23,998 nucleotides of DNA from Gammaproteobacteria bacterium (GCA_029881015.1 JAOUNK010000011.1:1-23998), one strand, 5' to 3'. Positions 1 through 7,690 are shown, numbered from the stretch's first letter. Program-made: numbers and translations. Notes: generated by a model from the letters alone, not told the origin.

Positions 1-134
1 GCGCGAATGTATTTTCTCGTTTCTTGGTATTTGCGACGGCGGAGAGAGTTAGTGTTCCCGAGCCCGGGACCTTGGCTCTTCTGGGCATTGGTCTGGCCGG
101 AATGGGTATGTCCAGGCGCAGACGTAAGATCTAA
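1..134 (+). CDS. PEP-CTERM sorting domain protein, C-terminal end only
   Basis: The gene enters from the left edge; codons begin at position 3 and the TAA is at 132-134. The last 26 residues are a textbook PEP-CTERM signal: V-P-E-P-G-T, then a hydrophobic stretch (LALLGIGLAGMGM), then a basic tail SRRRRKI. In this family the motif targets a secreted protein to an exosortase (EpsH/XrtA type), which cleaves and anchors it during export, usually along with exopolysaccharide production. Only about 44 residues are visible, so nothing can be said about the passenger domain. A strong terminator follows 17 bp after the stop, so this is the end of its transcription unit. The motif call is direct; the exosortase dependence is family knowledge. 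Confidence 0.85.
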   Translation, partial: ANVFSRFLVFATAERVSVPEPGTLALLGIGLAGMGMSRRRRKI

Positions 135-151
135 GCCTTACAGATAGCTTC

Positions 152-182
152 AAAAAAACCCGCCCGAGTGGCGGGTTTTTTT
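152..182 (+). terminator. Rho-independent terminator after the PEP-CTERM gene
   Basis: A run of seven A, a 7-bp stem (ACCCGCC / GGCGGGT) with a 5-nt CGAGT loop, then a run of T. The flanking A and T runs make it potentially bidirectional. It ends the PEP-CTERM unit and isolates the next gene. Confidence 0.9.
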
Positions 183-218
183 GTGGCTAGTGGCGGTCTG
201 CATTTTCGGCGGATAGGT

Positions 219-227
219 TGGTATGAT
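219..227 (+). promoter_or_regulatory. Possible extended -10 promoter for the spermidine-synthase-like gene
   Basis: TG-N-TATGAT at 219-227 is an extended -10 element about 75 bp upstream of the ATG at 301. No convincing -35 hexamer sits 16-18 bp upstream, as is usual for extended -10 promoters. The position, between the terminator and the next gene, fits. Inferred from the motif only. Confidence 0.35.
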
Positions 228-300
228 GCCCGCCCAGCGGGTTGTTGCGCGCGCGCCGCAGTGACGCGTCGCCCGGATATCCAACGCAGCCCGAGGCCTT

Positions 301-2706
301 ATGCTTATGAATTGGACCCTGAGTAACAGGCTGCTTTTTACAGCCGTCTTCATCTCGGGCGCTTCCGCCTTGATCTACCAACTGATTTGGGTCCGCTTGC
401 TGGGCCTTGCGTTCGGGGTCAGCAGTTTCGCTGTCGCCACGGTAGTCGCGGTATTCCTGCTGGGTCTCGGTCTCGGGAGCTATGTTTTCGGCAAATGGTC
501 GGAGCGAGCAAGTGACCCGCTGCGCATCTACATGTACGTGGAATTGGGGATCGCTGCGACGTCGCTTGGCGCGTTCCTGGTAATCGAGGGCCTGCCGGTT
601 TACCGCTACCTGCACGAATATGCCTACAACAACCTCGGCTTCTACGGTCTTTCGATCGCTCGGCTGTTGCTGTCGATGCTGGTGCTGCTGCCCCCGGTGT
701 TCCTCATCGGCGGCACCATGCCGCTGCTCACCAAGTACTTCGTTCGCGATCCTGCCAACATGGGCTCCAGCTTCAGCAAGATCTACTATCTCAATACCCT
801 TGGGGCCTGCGCCGGCGCACTGCTGACTGGCTTCCTGTTCGTGCAGTACTTCGGAGTGATCGGCACGCTAATGATTGCCGTTGGCGGTAACGTCGCGGTC
901 GCCCTGATCATTGCGCTGAGCAAGCGAGGAACGGCAGCCAAGCGTCCGGCGGCGAGCGCGCAGTCGCCATACTCCTACATGCTGGTCTTCCTGTTTCTCA
1001 CGGGCTTCATCAGCCTGGGCTACGAGATGCTGTGGGTACGCATCCTGTCGACCTACGGCTTGTCGACCTCCCAGGCCTTCGCGCTTATTCTCGCCGGGTT
1101 CCTGCTGGGTTTCTCGGTCGGGGCCTGGGTCGTCGCGCGCAAGGTCGATTATCGCGAGGATCTCGAAGCCTGGTTCAGCGCCGTGTCGATCGTTACGGCG
1201 TTCAGCGGCGCCGTTGTGCTCCTGTTGTTTCGCCAGTTCGAGGCCATCACGATCCTGCTCGCAGACGCCACGCCATTTGGCCAGCTCTCGCTCGGCATGG
1301 GCCTCGCGTTCACCGTGTCGTTCATCCCGGCCGTGTTCATGGGGATCCTGTTCCCGCTGGGCGTGCGCATCTACGCGCGGGATATTGAACGGATCGGCGC
1401 CAAGGCCGGTAACACCTTTTTTTCGAACACCCTCGGCTGCGTGCTGGGCAGCGTGTTGACGGGATTTGTACTGATTCCCTTCCTTGGAATGTGGAACACA
1501 ACGCTCCTCCTTATCAATCTCAGTCTGCTGATCGCGGTGGCGTTCCTGTTGCGTCGCAGACGCCCCGCGAGGGCGCAATGGGCCTCGTTGATCGTCGTCG
1601 CAGCCGTCGCAAACCTGCTGGTGTTCACCGACAGCAAAACGTTCCACGCAGAACTCAAGGGTCGCGACCTGCGCACACCGGCTGCGGGCTTCGACGTCAT
1701 CTACTATGCCGAGGGCCTGTCGGGGACCGTCACTGCCGTTGAAAGGGGCAACTACCGCGGGTTGTTCGTCGATGGCCAGAACGTCTCGGGAACGGATCCC
1801 GTGCTGCTCGCAGACTCGAAGATGCTTGCCCACGTGCCGCTGCTGCTTGCCAGGAAGCCGGAGGTTGCGCTGACCGTGGGCTACGGCACAGGAACCACCT
1901 CCGGGAGCATGCTTCTGTATGGCATCGAGGTCCATGCGGTTGAGATCGAGAAGAAGATCATCGAGGCGGCGCCGCTGTTCAGCAAGGTCAACTACGCGTC
2001 CTACGCCGACCCCGATCTCGATATCGTGCTGGACGATGCCCGCAACTACATCGCCACGACGGCCGAAGGGTTCTCAGTCATCGTCACGGACGTGACCAAC
2101 CTGAAGTACAAGCGCAATCCTTACCTCTACACGCGGGAATACTTCGAGATCATGCGGGATGCGCTGAGGCCGGAAGGCGTTGCCGCCGCGTGGCTCCCGG
2201 TCGGCGGCCTGTCCTTCAACGACCTGCGCACCCTGATCGCCACGTTCGACAATGTTTTTCCGCACACGACGGCCTGGTATTTCACTCAGTTCCCGACCCA
2301 TTTCATTATCCTTGTGGGCACGCCGGAGCCGACGCGGGTAAACCTTGCGGAGTTGGAGAAAGGAATGGCCAAGGTCGAGCGCGATCTGGCGAGCCTGAAC
2401 GTCGACAATGTCCACAAGCTCGCCAGCATGCTGCTGCTGGGCGAGAACGACATCGACACGCTCGTGAACGGCGCGCCGATTCATACGGATAATCGCCCGC
2501 TCCTCGAGTACTCCGATATGGCCCTGTACAACGTCACGGATGTCGCGCCCAATCTCGGCCGGCTCATCGGGTTCCAGCAGGAGGACCTGCTCGCGTACTT
2601 CGTCGGCAACGAGCACCAGCTCGCCGCGCTTGAGGAACACTTCGACCTGTATACCGGCCATTACCTCGACTACGTCCGACTGTACGAGCAGCAGCATCTC
2701 GACTAG
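301..2706 (+). CDS. Membrane-embedded spermidine synthase-like protein
   Basis: 801 residues. Residues about 10-440 are strongly hydrophobic with about 10-12 predicted membrane segments. They form an internal duplication: SALIYQLIWVRLLG near 23-36 matches ISLGYEMLWVRILS near 237-250, and IYYLNTLGACAGALLTGF matches FFSNTLGCVLGSVLTGF. Residues about 465-720 form a Rossmann-type aminopropyltransferase-like domain: GYGTGTTSG (527-535) for the nucleotide-binding loop, an acidic VEIE (547-550), DDARNY (579-584) and D597, which aligns with the catalytic-base region of spermidine synthases. The DSTDP signature is replaced by DVTN, so polyamine synthesis should not be assumed. It belongs to the 'fused MFS/spermidine synthase' family of unknown physiological role. 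The start at 301 has a second ATG at 307; neither has a strong ribosome site. Confidence 0.8.
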   Translation: MLMNWTLSNRLLFTAVFISGASALIYQLIWVRLLGLAFGVSSFAVATVVAVFLLGLGLGSYVFGKWSERASDPLRIYMYVELGIAATSLGAFLVIEGLPVYRYLHEYAYNNLGFYGLSIARLLLSMLVLLPPVFLIGGTMPLLTKYFVRDPANMGSSFSKIYYLNTLGACAGALLTGFLFVQYFGVIGTLMIAVGGNVAVALIIALSKRGTAAKRPAASAQSPYSYMLVFLFLTGFISLGYEMLWVRILSTYGLSTSQAFALILAGFLLGFSVGAWVVARKVDYREDLEAWFSAVSIVTAFSGAVVLLLFRQFEAITILLADATPFGQLSLGMGLAFTVSFIPAVFMGILFPLGVRIYARDIERIGAKAGNTFFSNTLGCVLGSVLTGFVLIPFLGMWNTTLLLINLSLLIAVAFLLRRRRPARAQWASLIVVAAVANLLVFTDSKTFHAELKGRDLRTPAAGFDVIYYAEGLSGTVTAVERGNYRGLFVDGQNVSGTDPVLLADSKMLAHVPLLLARKPEVALTVGYGTGTTSGSMLLYGIEVHAVEIEKKIIEAAPLFSKVNYASYADPDLDIVLDDARNYIATTAEGFSVIVTDVTNLKYKRNPYLYTREYFEIMRDALRPEGVAAAWLPVGGLSFNDLRTLIATFDNVFPHTTAWYFTQFPTHFIILVGTPEPTRVNLAELEKGMAKVERDLASLNVDNVHKLASMLLLGENDIDTLVNGAPIHTDNRPLLEYSDMALYNVTDVAPNLGRLIGFQQEDLLAYFVGNEHQLAALEEHFDLYTGHYLDYVRLYEQQHLD

Positions 2707-2752
2707 ATGCCGGGAGCCCGAGCCGGAAGCGTGAAGTTTCGGTGCTTACCTC

Positions 2753-3457
2753 TCAGCCCGCGGCGCAGGGCTCATCGGCCATATCATGCAACTGCTCCCA
2801 GTCCAGGATCTCTATCTTCCCGCGCGGAGCATACAGAATGCCACGGCGTCTCATCTCCGCCATGCGCCGGCACACCGTTTCTTCACTCAGGCCCAGCAGG
2901 TTGGCAATTTCGGAACGGGAGAAGGGCAGCGTGTATCGTCTATTCCCATGTTCCGAACTCGGGACGATCAGCTTGATGAAGGATGCGATCTTCGAGGCGG
3001 CGCATTTATGCCCCATGACCGTCATGAGTGAGCGGCTGTGGGCGAGCTGTGCGTTGAGTGCATCGACGAGCCGCATGGCAACTTCACCGCGTTTCTGCGC
3101 CGTTCGCAGCAACGCCCGGTGGCGGACTTTGCAGGCATAGGTTTCCGTTTCCGCTACTGCAGAGTACTCGTAGTAATCGTTGTTAATAGACTGCAAACCA
3201 ACCAGCAGCTTGCCCGGTGTGCTCAGACCTATGATCTGCTCGCGCCCGTCCTGGGTGTGGTAGGTAATCTTGACGATGCCGCTCGACAGGGAGAAAAGGC
3301 TGTCGCTGGGCTGTCCCTGGGCAAACAGGATCTCGCCCTTGCCAAAGCGAACCTGCTTTACCGTGTTGGTGATCAGGCACTTCATGTCCGAATCCGAACT
3401 CAGGTAGTCACTGGCCTGGATCTCGTGAAACGGGCAGACCAAATTGTTGCAGCTCAT
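2753..3457 (-). CDS. Crp/Fnr-family transcriptional regulator
   Basis: 234 residues. An N-terminal cyclic-nucleotide-binding-type beta-barrel (about 30-120) is followed by a dimerisation helix (about 121-150) and a winged HTH (about 178-210). The recognition helix reads LSEETVCRRM. It keeps the E and R of Fnr (E209, R213 of E. coli FNR) but has Cys where FNR has Ser212. Cysteines at C3, C8, C27 and C109 could ligate an iron-sulphur cluster as in FNR, but the spacing differs, so oxygen sensing is inference. A GGGGGA ribosome site precedes the ATG. It diverges from the decaheme cytochrome gene, with two palindromes between them, so it very likely controls that gene and perhaps itself. It is convergent with the spermidine-synthase-like gene. 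Confidence 0.9.
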   Translation of the reverse strand: MSCNNLVCPFHEIQASDYLSSDSDMKCLITNTVKQVRFGKGEILFAQGQPSDSLFSLSSGIVKITYHTQDGREQIIGLSTPGKLLVGLQSINNDYYEYSAVAETETYACKVRHRALLRTAQKRGEVAMRLVDALNAQLAHSRSLMTVMGHKCAASKIASFIKLIVPSSEHGNRRYTLPFSRSEIANLLGLSEETVCRRMAEMRRRGILYAPRGKIEILDWEQLHDMADEPCAAG

Positions 3458-3556
3458 ACTATTGAATCCCCCAAATCCTTACCCCATCAGACCAAGAAAT
3501 CAGGTCTCAGTCGATACGGGCTTCCCTTGCCGATTCTCGGTATTTACGTAGCTGAA

Positions 3557-3572
3557 ATTGACATTTGTCAAT
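3557..3572. promoter_or_regulatory. Crp/Fnr-type operator, site 1
   Basis: A-TTGAC-ATTT-GTCAA-T is a perfect 16-bp inverted repeat with the 5-4-5 geometry of Fnr-family sites (consensus TTGAT-N4-ATCAA). A TATCGA on the minus strand (3516-3511) would place a regulator-gene start near 3504, putting this operator near -60.5, close to the class I position. The palindrome is seen; the function is inferred. Confidence 0.65.
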
Positions 3573-3650
3573 GTCCTGAACGGGCTGTTTGTACGTACGG
3601 AATAGCCGCAAAATCCCGTTTTCGCAGTAGGTGTAATCCACTTGCCGAAA

Positions 3651-3664
3651 CTGACGAATGTCAG
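3651..3664. promoter_or_regulatory. Crp/Fnr-type operator, site 2 (class II position)
   Basis: CTGAC-GAAT-GTCAG is a perfect 5-4-5 inverted repeat, matching site 1 in nine of its ten arm bases except for the outer T-A to C-G pair. Its centre (3657.5) is exactly 41.5 bp upstream of 3699, the start predicted from a TATCGT -10 hexamer at 3687-3692. That is the classic activating position for Crp/Fnr proteins. Confidence 0.65.
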
Positions 3665-3686
3665 TGTTTGGCGGCGCCCAAAACCC

Positions 3687-3692
3687 TATCGT
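3687..3692 (+). promoter_or_regulatory. Candidate -10 element of the decaheme cytochrome promoter
   Basis: TATCGT matches TATAAT at four of six positions. It has no proper -35, as expected for an activator-dependent promoter, and lies at the right distance from operator site 2. Predicted start near 3699, leader about 75 nt. Confidence 0.4.
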
Positions 3693-3774
3693 CTCGATGT
3701 TCCGGACGACCGTCTGATCTATTCGCCGATCGCGACCGGGCTAGAATTGACAATCCATATAGGGGAGTACAAAT

Positions 3775-6189
3775 ATGAACAGGTTCGGCAGACTTTCAGC
3801 TTCGGCCTGGTCTTTCCTCGTAGTGACGGCATTTGCGTTTGCGCTGAGTGGCTGCGAGGGAGACGATGGTGCAGCCGGAGCAGCGGGACAAGCAGGGCAG
3901 CCAGGCGCCGACGGCAGCGATGGCCTCGCTTGCTGGGACCTCAACGGTAATGGCGTTGGCGATCCTGACGAAGACACCAACGGCGACGGCACTTTCGATG
4001 CACTTGACTGCGCTGGCAGCTCGGTTTCCGTGACGCCTCTCGAAAGCTGTGGCGTATGCCACAGTGAAGGCTCCGTTGCCTCTGCGCCGGCAGCCCATGA
4101 AGTATTCGATATCGGCTCGTTCGCGAACTTCGCGGTTGCCCCGGACGGTGCTGACCTCGTTGTCAGTTTCAGCGCCACGGTTGACGGCGCACCAGCGACG
4201 GCTGCAACGTTCTACCGTGCATACTTCTCAGACGGCACGACGCGCACGACGCTGACCGACGAAATCAACGCCAATCCGGCGTTGTTCGTCAACAACGGTG
4301 ATGGCAGCTACAGTGTCAGGATCGTCGACGGCGTTGCCCGCTTTGGTGGCACGAACGGCCGGTACCTGGCCATACTGCGCACCGGGCTCAACGAACTCGA
4401 GATCGCTGCGGTCGGCGACTACCCGGCGGCGATTCCGCTCGCGGGTCTGGCCAGTAACGAAGCCTGTATCGGCTGCCATGGCGAGAGCGGTGAAGTGGGA
4501 CGGTTCGCACCCGACAATCGCGGCGGACACTACTCCGCGCCCATCAGTGCGGATGCCTGCGTGGTTTGCCATCGTCCTGACGATCCGGCAACCCCGGATT
4601 ACGATCCGCCAAGCTATATGCCGCTGGTTAAAGTCGTACATGGCATCCACAATGCCCACAACTTCCCGGCTGGTGAGTTCGTGTCGGACCGCGGCACTAC
4701 CTATGACGTCACCTATCCGACCTACATGGCGAACTGCAGCGTCTGTCACAGCGACAGCAATATCGTTCCGGCCGCAGGCGTGTCGGCACTGGCCGCAGCC
4801 AACGCAATGCCGGTCACGGGTCGGGGCTGCTTTACGTGCCACGGCTCGATGGACGGATTCGACTTCACAGGTCTTGAGTTCCACCTCAATATCGTGGATC
4901 CCGAAACGGCTGACTGCCAGGCGTGCCATGACGGCGCCCTCGCGCGGGAAACCGTTGCCGACTTCCACGACGGTATGACAACCGAGCGCGGCGGCGTCAT
5001 CTTTGGCGGCGTCGACACATCCGTCACCGAGGGTGCGCTGTTCGATTGGGAGATCACCGGCATCGTCGATGACGGTACGAACCTCGCGATTTCCTGGCAA
5101 GCTTCCTACGACGGCGTTGGCGTCGATCCGTGCAACGCCACGCCTGCGGCGGGCGAACCGGCGTTCCATGCCATTCCGCCATTCACTTTTGCGGGGGACA
5201 CCGAACCGACTAATCGCAATAACCTGAGCATGCTGCGCAACTACGCCCAGGGTGATGACTTCATCCGCGGCCGGTCCACCAGCGCGCCAGGCCAGGCGCT
5301 CAGCGTGAACGTGACCGTCGACAACACGACCTGCGCGGGCGGCGTCGCGACGACCACCATCCCGGTGGACAATGTCGATGCCTCCGTCGATCGCGGCATC
5401 GTGGCCCTGCAGGGTAAGCCTTGGATCGTCGCTGTCGATCCAAGCGACGAGGACGGCGTAATGCAGGTCCGCGCCAAGACGCCGACCTACGAGTGGACCG
5501 TAGGCGATGGCGCTCCACCGGTCGCGTCGCGCCGCGATGTCGTCGACACTGGCGAATGCCTGAAGTGCCACGTGGGTTCGCTCTACCAGCATGGCGGCAA
5601 CCGCGTCGACAACGTCGGTATGTGTATCCTTTGCCACAACTCTGCCTCTAACGAGAAGAGCGTGCGCGTGGGTATGGGTGTCGATGCGTCCGAAGCGTAT
5701 GACGGCAAGGTTGGCGAGACCTTCGAGATGAAGACGATGTTGCATCGCATTCACTCTGCTGGTGAAGAAGGTTCGCCTCCGTACCTGGTTTATCGGAACC
5801 GCGGCATCTACGCCTTTGCGCCCGATACGACAGGTCTGCCGAACTGGCCGGGCACGGGCCGACAGGTTGTCTTCGGATCTGATCCGGCCTACACGACAAG
5901 CCATAACTTCCACGCACCGACGTATCCGCGGGCGCTCAACGCCTGCACGGCCTGCCACACGGACAACTTCGCTGTCATGCCTGACCAGACTCAGGCGATG
6001 GCGACCACCACCGATGCTGGTAGCGATGAGTGGATCAACCAGATCGACGACACGCTCCAGGGCGCGACGACGACTTCCTGCATCACCTGCCACAAGGACG
6101 GTGCATCGAAGGGTCATGCGTACCAGAACAGCTGGACGCCGCAGCAATTCCCTGACGGTCGTGAAACGATCATCGACGCGGTGCACTAA
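3775..6189 (+). CDS. OmcA/MtrC-family decaheme c-type cytochrome, outer-membrane lipoprotein
   Basis: 804 residues with exactly ten CXXCH haem-binding motifs, at C92, C231, C262, C321, C352, C381, C595, C617, C724 and C769. This gives a six-plus-four arrangement split by a 210-residue beta-rich stretch (about 386-594). The N-terminus is a lipoprotein signal with lipobox LSGC (Cys27), followed by a collagen-like Gly-rich linker (about 31-50) and an Asp/Asn-rich, calcium-site-like segment DLNGNGVGDPDEDTNGDG (55-72). These are hallmarks of OmcA/MtrC proteins, which pass electrons across the cell surface to minerals or other extracellular acceptors. The AGGGGAG ribosome site at 3761-3767 supports the start. 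Transcription is probably driven by the divergent Crp/Fnr protein and ends at the hairpin 6251-6281. No MtrA/MtrB-like partner is in the window. Confidence 0.93.
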   Translation: MNRFGRLSASAWSFLVVTAFAFALSGCEGDDGAAGAAGQAGQPGADGSDGLACWDLNGNGVGDPDEDTNGDGTFDALDCAGSSVSVTPLESCGVCHSEGSVASAPAAHEVFDIGSFANFAVAPDGADLVVSFSATVDGAPATAATFYRAYFSDGTTRTTLTDEINANPALFVNNGDGSYSVRIVDGVARFGGTNGRYLAILRTGLNELEIAAVGDYPAAIPLAGLASNEACIGCHGESGEVGRFAPDNRGGHYSAPISADACVVCHRPDDPATPDYDPPSYMPLVKVVHGIHNAHNFPAGEFVSDRGTTYDVTYPTYMANCSVCHSDSNIVPAAGVSALAAANAMPVTGRGCFTCHGSMDGFDFTGLEFHLNIVDPETADCQACHDGALARETVADFHDGMTTERGGVIFGGVDTSVTEGALFDWEITGIVDDGTNLAISWQASYDGVGVDPCNATPAAGEPAFHAIPPFTFAGDTEPTNRNNLSMLRNYAQGDDFIRGRSTSAPGQALSVNVTVDNTTCAGGVATTTIPVDNVDASVDRGIVALQGKPWIVAVDPSDEDGVMQVRAKTPTYEWTVGDGAPPVASRRDVVDTGECLKCHVGSLYQHGGNRVDNVGMCILCHNSASNEKSVRVGMGVDASEAYDGKVGETFEMKTMLHRIHSAGEEGSPPYLVYRNRGIYAFAPDTTGLPNWPGTGRQVVFGSDPAYTTSHNFHAPTYPRALNACTACHTDNFAVMPDQTQAMATTTDAGSDEWINQIDDTLQGATTTSCITCHKDGASKGHAYQNSWTPQQFPDGRETIIDAVH

Positions 6190-6201
6190 CAATCGGGTCG
6201 A

Positions 6202-6225
6202 GGGGCGGGCCTTCGGGCCCACCCT
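6202..6225 (+). other. GC-rich hairpin with UUCG loop after the cytochrome
   Basis: A GGGCC-TTCG-GGCCC core, extended past one mismatch by further G-C pairs, lies 12 bp after the cytochrome stop. It has no U-tract of its own, so it is more likely a 3'-end stabiliser ahead of the true terminator than a terminator. Confidence 0.5.
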
Positions 6226-6250
6226 GCACCACCGAGAAGAAGAAAAGACT

Positions 6251-6281
6251 GGCCGGGAGAGCAATCTCCCGGCCTTTTTTT
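6251..6281 (+). terminator. Rho-independent terminator of the cytochrome gene
   Basis: A perfect 10-bp stem GGCCGGGAGA / TCTCCCGGCC with a GCAA tetraloop is followed by seven T. It separates the cytochrome unit from the methyltransferase operon. Confidence 0.95.
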
Positions 6282-6284
6282 GTG

Positions 6285-6321
6285 CGTTTCACAATAGGTC
6301 CGGCTCGTTTCACATTGTGAA
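6285..6321. promoter_or_regulatory. Putative operator: CGTTTCACA direct repeat plus palindrome
   Basis: CGTTTCACAAT (6285-6295) recurs as CGTTTCACATT (6306-6316), offset by 21 bp, two helical turns. The second copy is also half of a perfect palindrome TTCACA-T-TGTGAA (6309-6321). The site lies 70-105 bp upstream of the methyltransferase operon start and upstream of a TAGAAT hexamer at 6353-6358. I do not recognise the cognate regulator and none is encoded next to it. Confidence 0.5.
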
Positions 6322-6390
6322 TCCGCGTGACGGCGCGAACCGGGGCGCCGGGTAGAATTCCGCATCAACCCACGTGGACGGAAGGCGCTC

Positions 6391-7083
6391 ATGTCGCAGG
6401 ACGACGAAGACATCATATTGGCCGACTTGCCCGACGAGGAACTCGTCGAGCAGATGTTCGATGACCTCTACGACGGCCTCGCCGACGAGATAGCGGAGGG
6501 AACGCAGATCCTGCTGGATCGTGGCTGGGACGCGAAGAAGGTGCTCGACGAGGCGCTGGTCGGTGGCATGAACATCGTCGGTGTCGATTTTCGTGACGGC
6601 ATCCTGTTCGTACCGGAAGTCCTCATGGCCGCCAACGCGATGAAGGCGGGCATGGCGATCCTGCAACCCATCCTCTCGGCGAGCGGCACCGAGCCCGTCG
6701 GCAAGATGGTGATAGGCACGGTCAAGGGCGACATCCATGACATCGGCAAGAACCTCGTCGGCATGATGATGGAGGGCGCCGGTTTCGAGGTCGTGGACCT
6801 CGGTATCAACACGGACGCAGAAACCTATATCGCCGCGCTCAAGGAACATCGCCCGAACATCCTCGGCATGTCGGCGCTGCTGACGACGACGATGCCGTAC
6901 ATGAAGGTCGTTATCGATGCGATGGTCGAGGAGGGCGTCCGCGACGATTTCATCGTGCTGGTCGGCGGTGCGCCGCTGAACGAGGAATTCGGCGAGGCGG
7001 TCGGCGCCGACGCCTATTGCCGCGACGCGGCGACCGCGGTCGAGATCGCCAAGAAGCTCGTCCTGGAACAGCGCGCGTCCTGA
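6391..7083 (+). CDS. Methyltransferase cognate corrinoid protein (MtbC/MttC-like)
   Basis: 230 residues, the usual size. A helical cap domain (about 15-100) is followed by a B12-binding Rossmann domain (about 104-228). The cobalamin signature GDIHDIGKN is at 113-121, H116 being the expected lower cobalt ligand, with VGGAP at 191-195. This cytosolic protein shuttles methyl groups: Co(I) accepts CH3 from an MttB-type enzyme and methyl-Co(III) passes it to the pterin enzyme. The first 43 residues hold 15 acidic and no basic residues, which is unusual and may matter because four partners carry Arg-rich tails. GGAAGG at 6380-6385 is a good ribosome site. It is the first gene of the operon; the next starts 1 bp after its stop. 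Confidence 0.93.
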   Translation: MSQDDEDIILADLPDEELVEQMFDDLYDGLADEIAEGTQILLDRGWDAKKVLDEALVGGMNIVGVDFRDGILFVPEVLMAANAMKAGMAILQPILSASGTEPVGKMVIGTVKGDIHDIGKNLVGMMMEGAGFEVVDLGINTDAETYIAALKEHRPNILGMSALLTTTMPYMKVVIDAMVEEGVRDDFIVLVGGAPLNEEFGEAVGADAYCRDAATAVEIAKKLVLEQRAS

Positions 7084-7084
7084 C

Positions 7085-7690
7085 GTGGCCAATGCCACGG
7101 TCCTCATCATCGCGTGCGGCGCGCTGGCGAAAGAGATCGTCACGCTGCAGCGCCTGAACGGCTGGTCGCACGTCGCGGTCCAGTGTCTCCCCGCGGAGTT
7201 ACACAATCGGCCGGAGAAGATCCCGGCTGCCGTTCGTGACATGATCGAGAGGCACAAGAACGCGTACGCCTCGCTGTTCGTGGCCTATGCGGACTGCGGC
7301 ACGGGTGGGCGTCTCGACGAGGTGTTGGCTGAATACGATGTCGCGCGCCTGCCGGGCGCACACTGCTATGAGTTCTATGCCGGGACCGAGCAGTTTGCAG
7401 CGCTGTCGGCGGACGAGCCAGCGTCGTTCTACCTCACGGACTTCCTGACGCGTCACTTCGAGCGCCTCGTCAGGGAAGGGCTGGGGCTGGACCGCCATCC
7501 CGAGCTCATGGCCACGTACTTCGGCAATTACCGGCGGCTGGTGTACCTGTCACAATCGGAGTCGGCGCAACTCGAAGAGGCGGCGCGCGGCCATGCGGAG
7601 TATCTTGGGCTCGAGTTCGAGCATCGCCACACGGGCCTTGCCCCGGTTGGCCTGAACATCACAGAGCACGTCGTCAAATGGCAAAACTGA
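7085..7690 (+). CDS. DUF1638-family protein
   Basis: 201 residues, GTG start one base after the corrinoid gene stop. The N-terminal IIACGALAKEI and the internal ADCGTGGRLD (about 69-78) match the DUF1638 family as I recall it. In other genomes such genes sit next to corrinoid proteins and MttB-type methyltransferases. Conserved Cys and His residues (C11, C33, C71, H97, C98) could suggest a metal or cofactor site, but no activity is established. The last 13 bp overlap the next gene, implying translational coupling. The placement between corrinoid protein and methyltransferase argues for a dedicated role in corrinoid loading, repair or methyl transfer, which is inference. Confidence 0.75.
   Translation: MANATVLIIACGALAKEIVTLQRLNGWSHVAVQCLPAELHNRPEKIPAAVRDMIERHKNAYASLFVAYADCGTGGRLDEVLAEYDVARLPGAHCYEFYAGTEQFAALSADEPASFYLTDFLTRHFERLVREGLGLDRHPELMATYFGNYRRLVYLSQSESAQLEEAARGHAEYLGLEFEHRHTGLAPVGLNITEHVVKWQN

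Larger units (their letters stand above)
3458..3774. other. Divergent intergenic control region
   Basis: 317 bp without a gene, separating the regulator (minus) from the cytochrome (plus). It holds two perfect 5-4-5 palindromes 93 bp apart, candidate promoter elements for both directions, and the cytochrome ribosome site AGGGGAG at 3761-3767. It is visibly richer in A+T than the flanking genes. A plus-strand reading frame crosses it and continues over the regulator gene, but it shows no recognisable domain. Confidence 0.75.

Noticed and set aside
3038..3778. 246-codon plus-strand frame opposite the regulator and across the intergenic region
   Set aside because: Covers the Crp/Fnr gene antisense and the operators; no domain and no ribosome site.
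6202..6225. UUCG hairpin as the cytochrome terminator
   Set aside because: No T-tract follows; the hairpin at 6251-6281 is the clear terminator.
4228..6264. 678-codon open frame on the minus strand opposite the cytochrome
   Set aside because: The plus strand encodes ten CXXCH motifs and a lipoprotein signal; the antisense frame is an Arg/His/Val-rich shadow with no domain.
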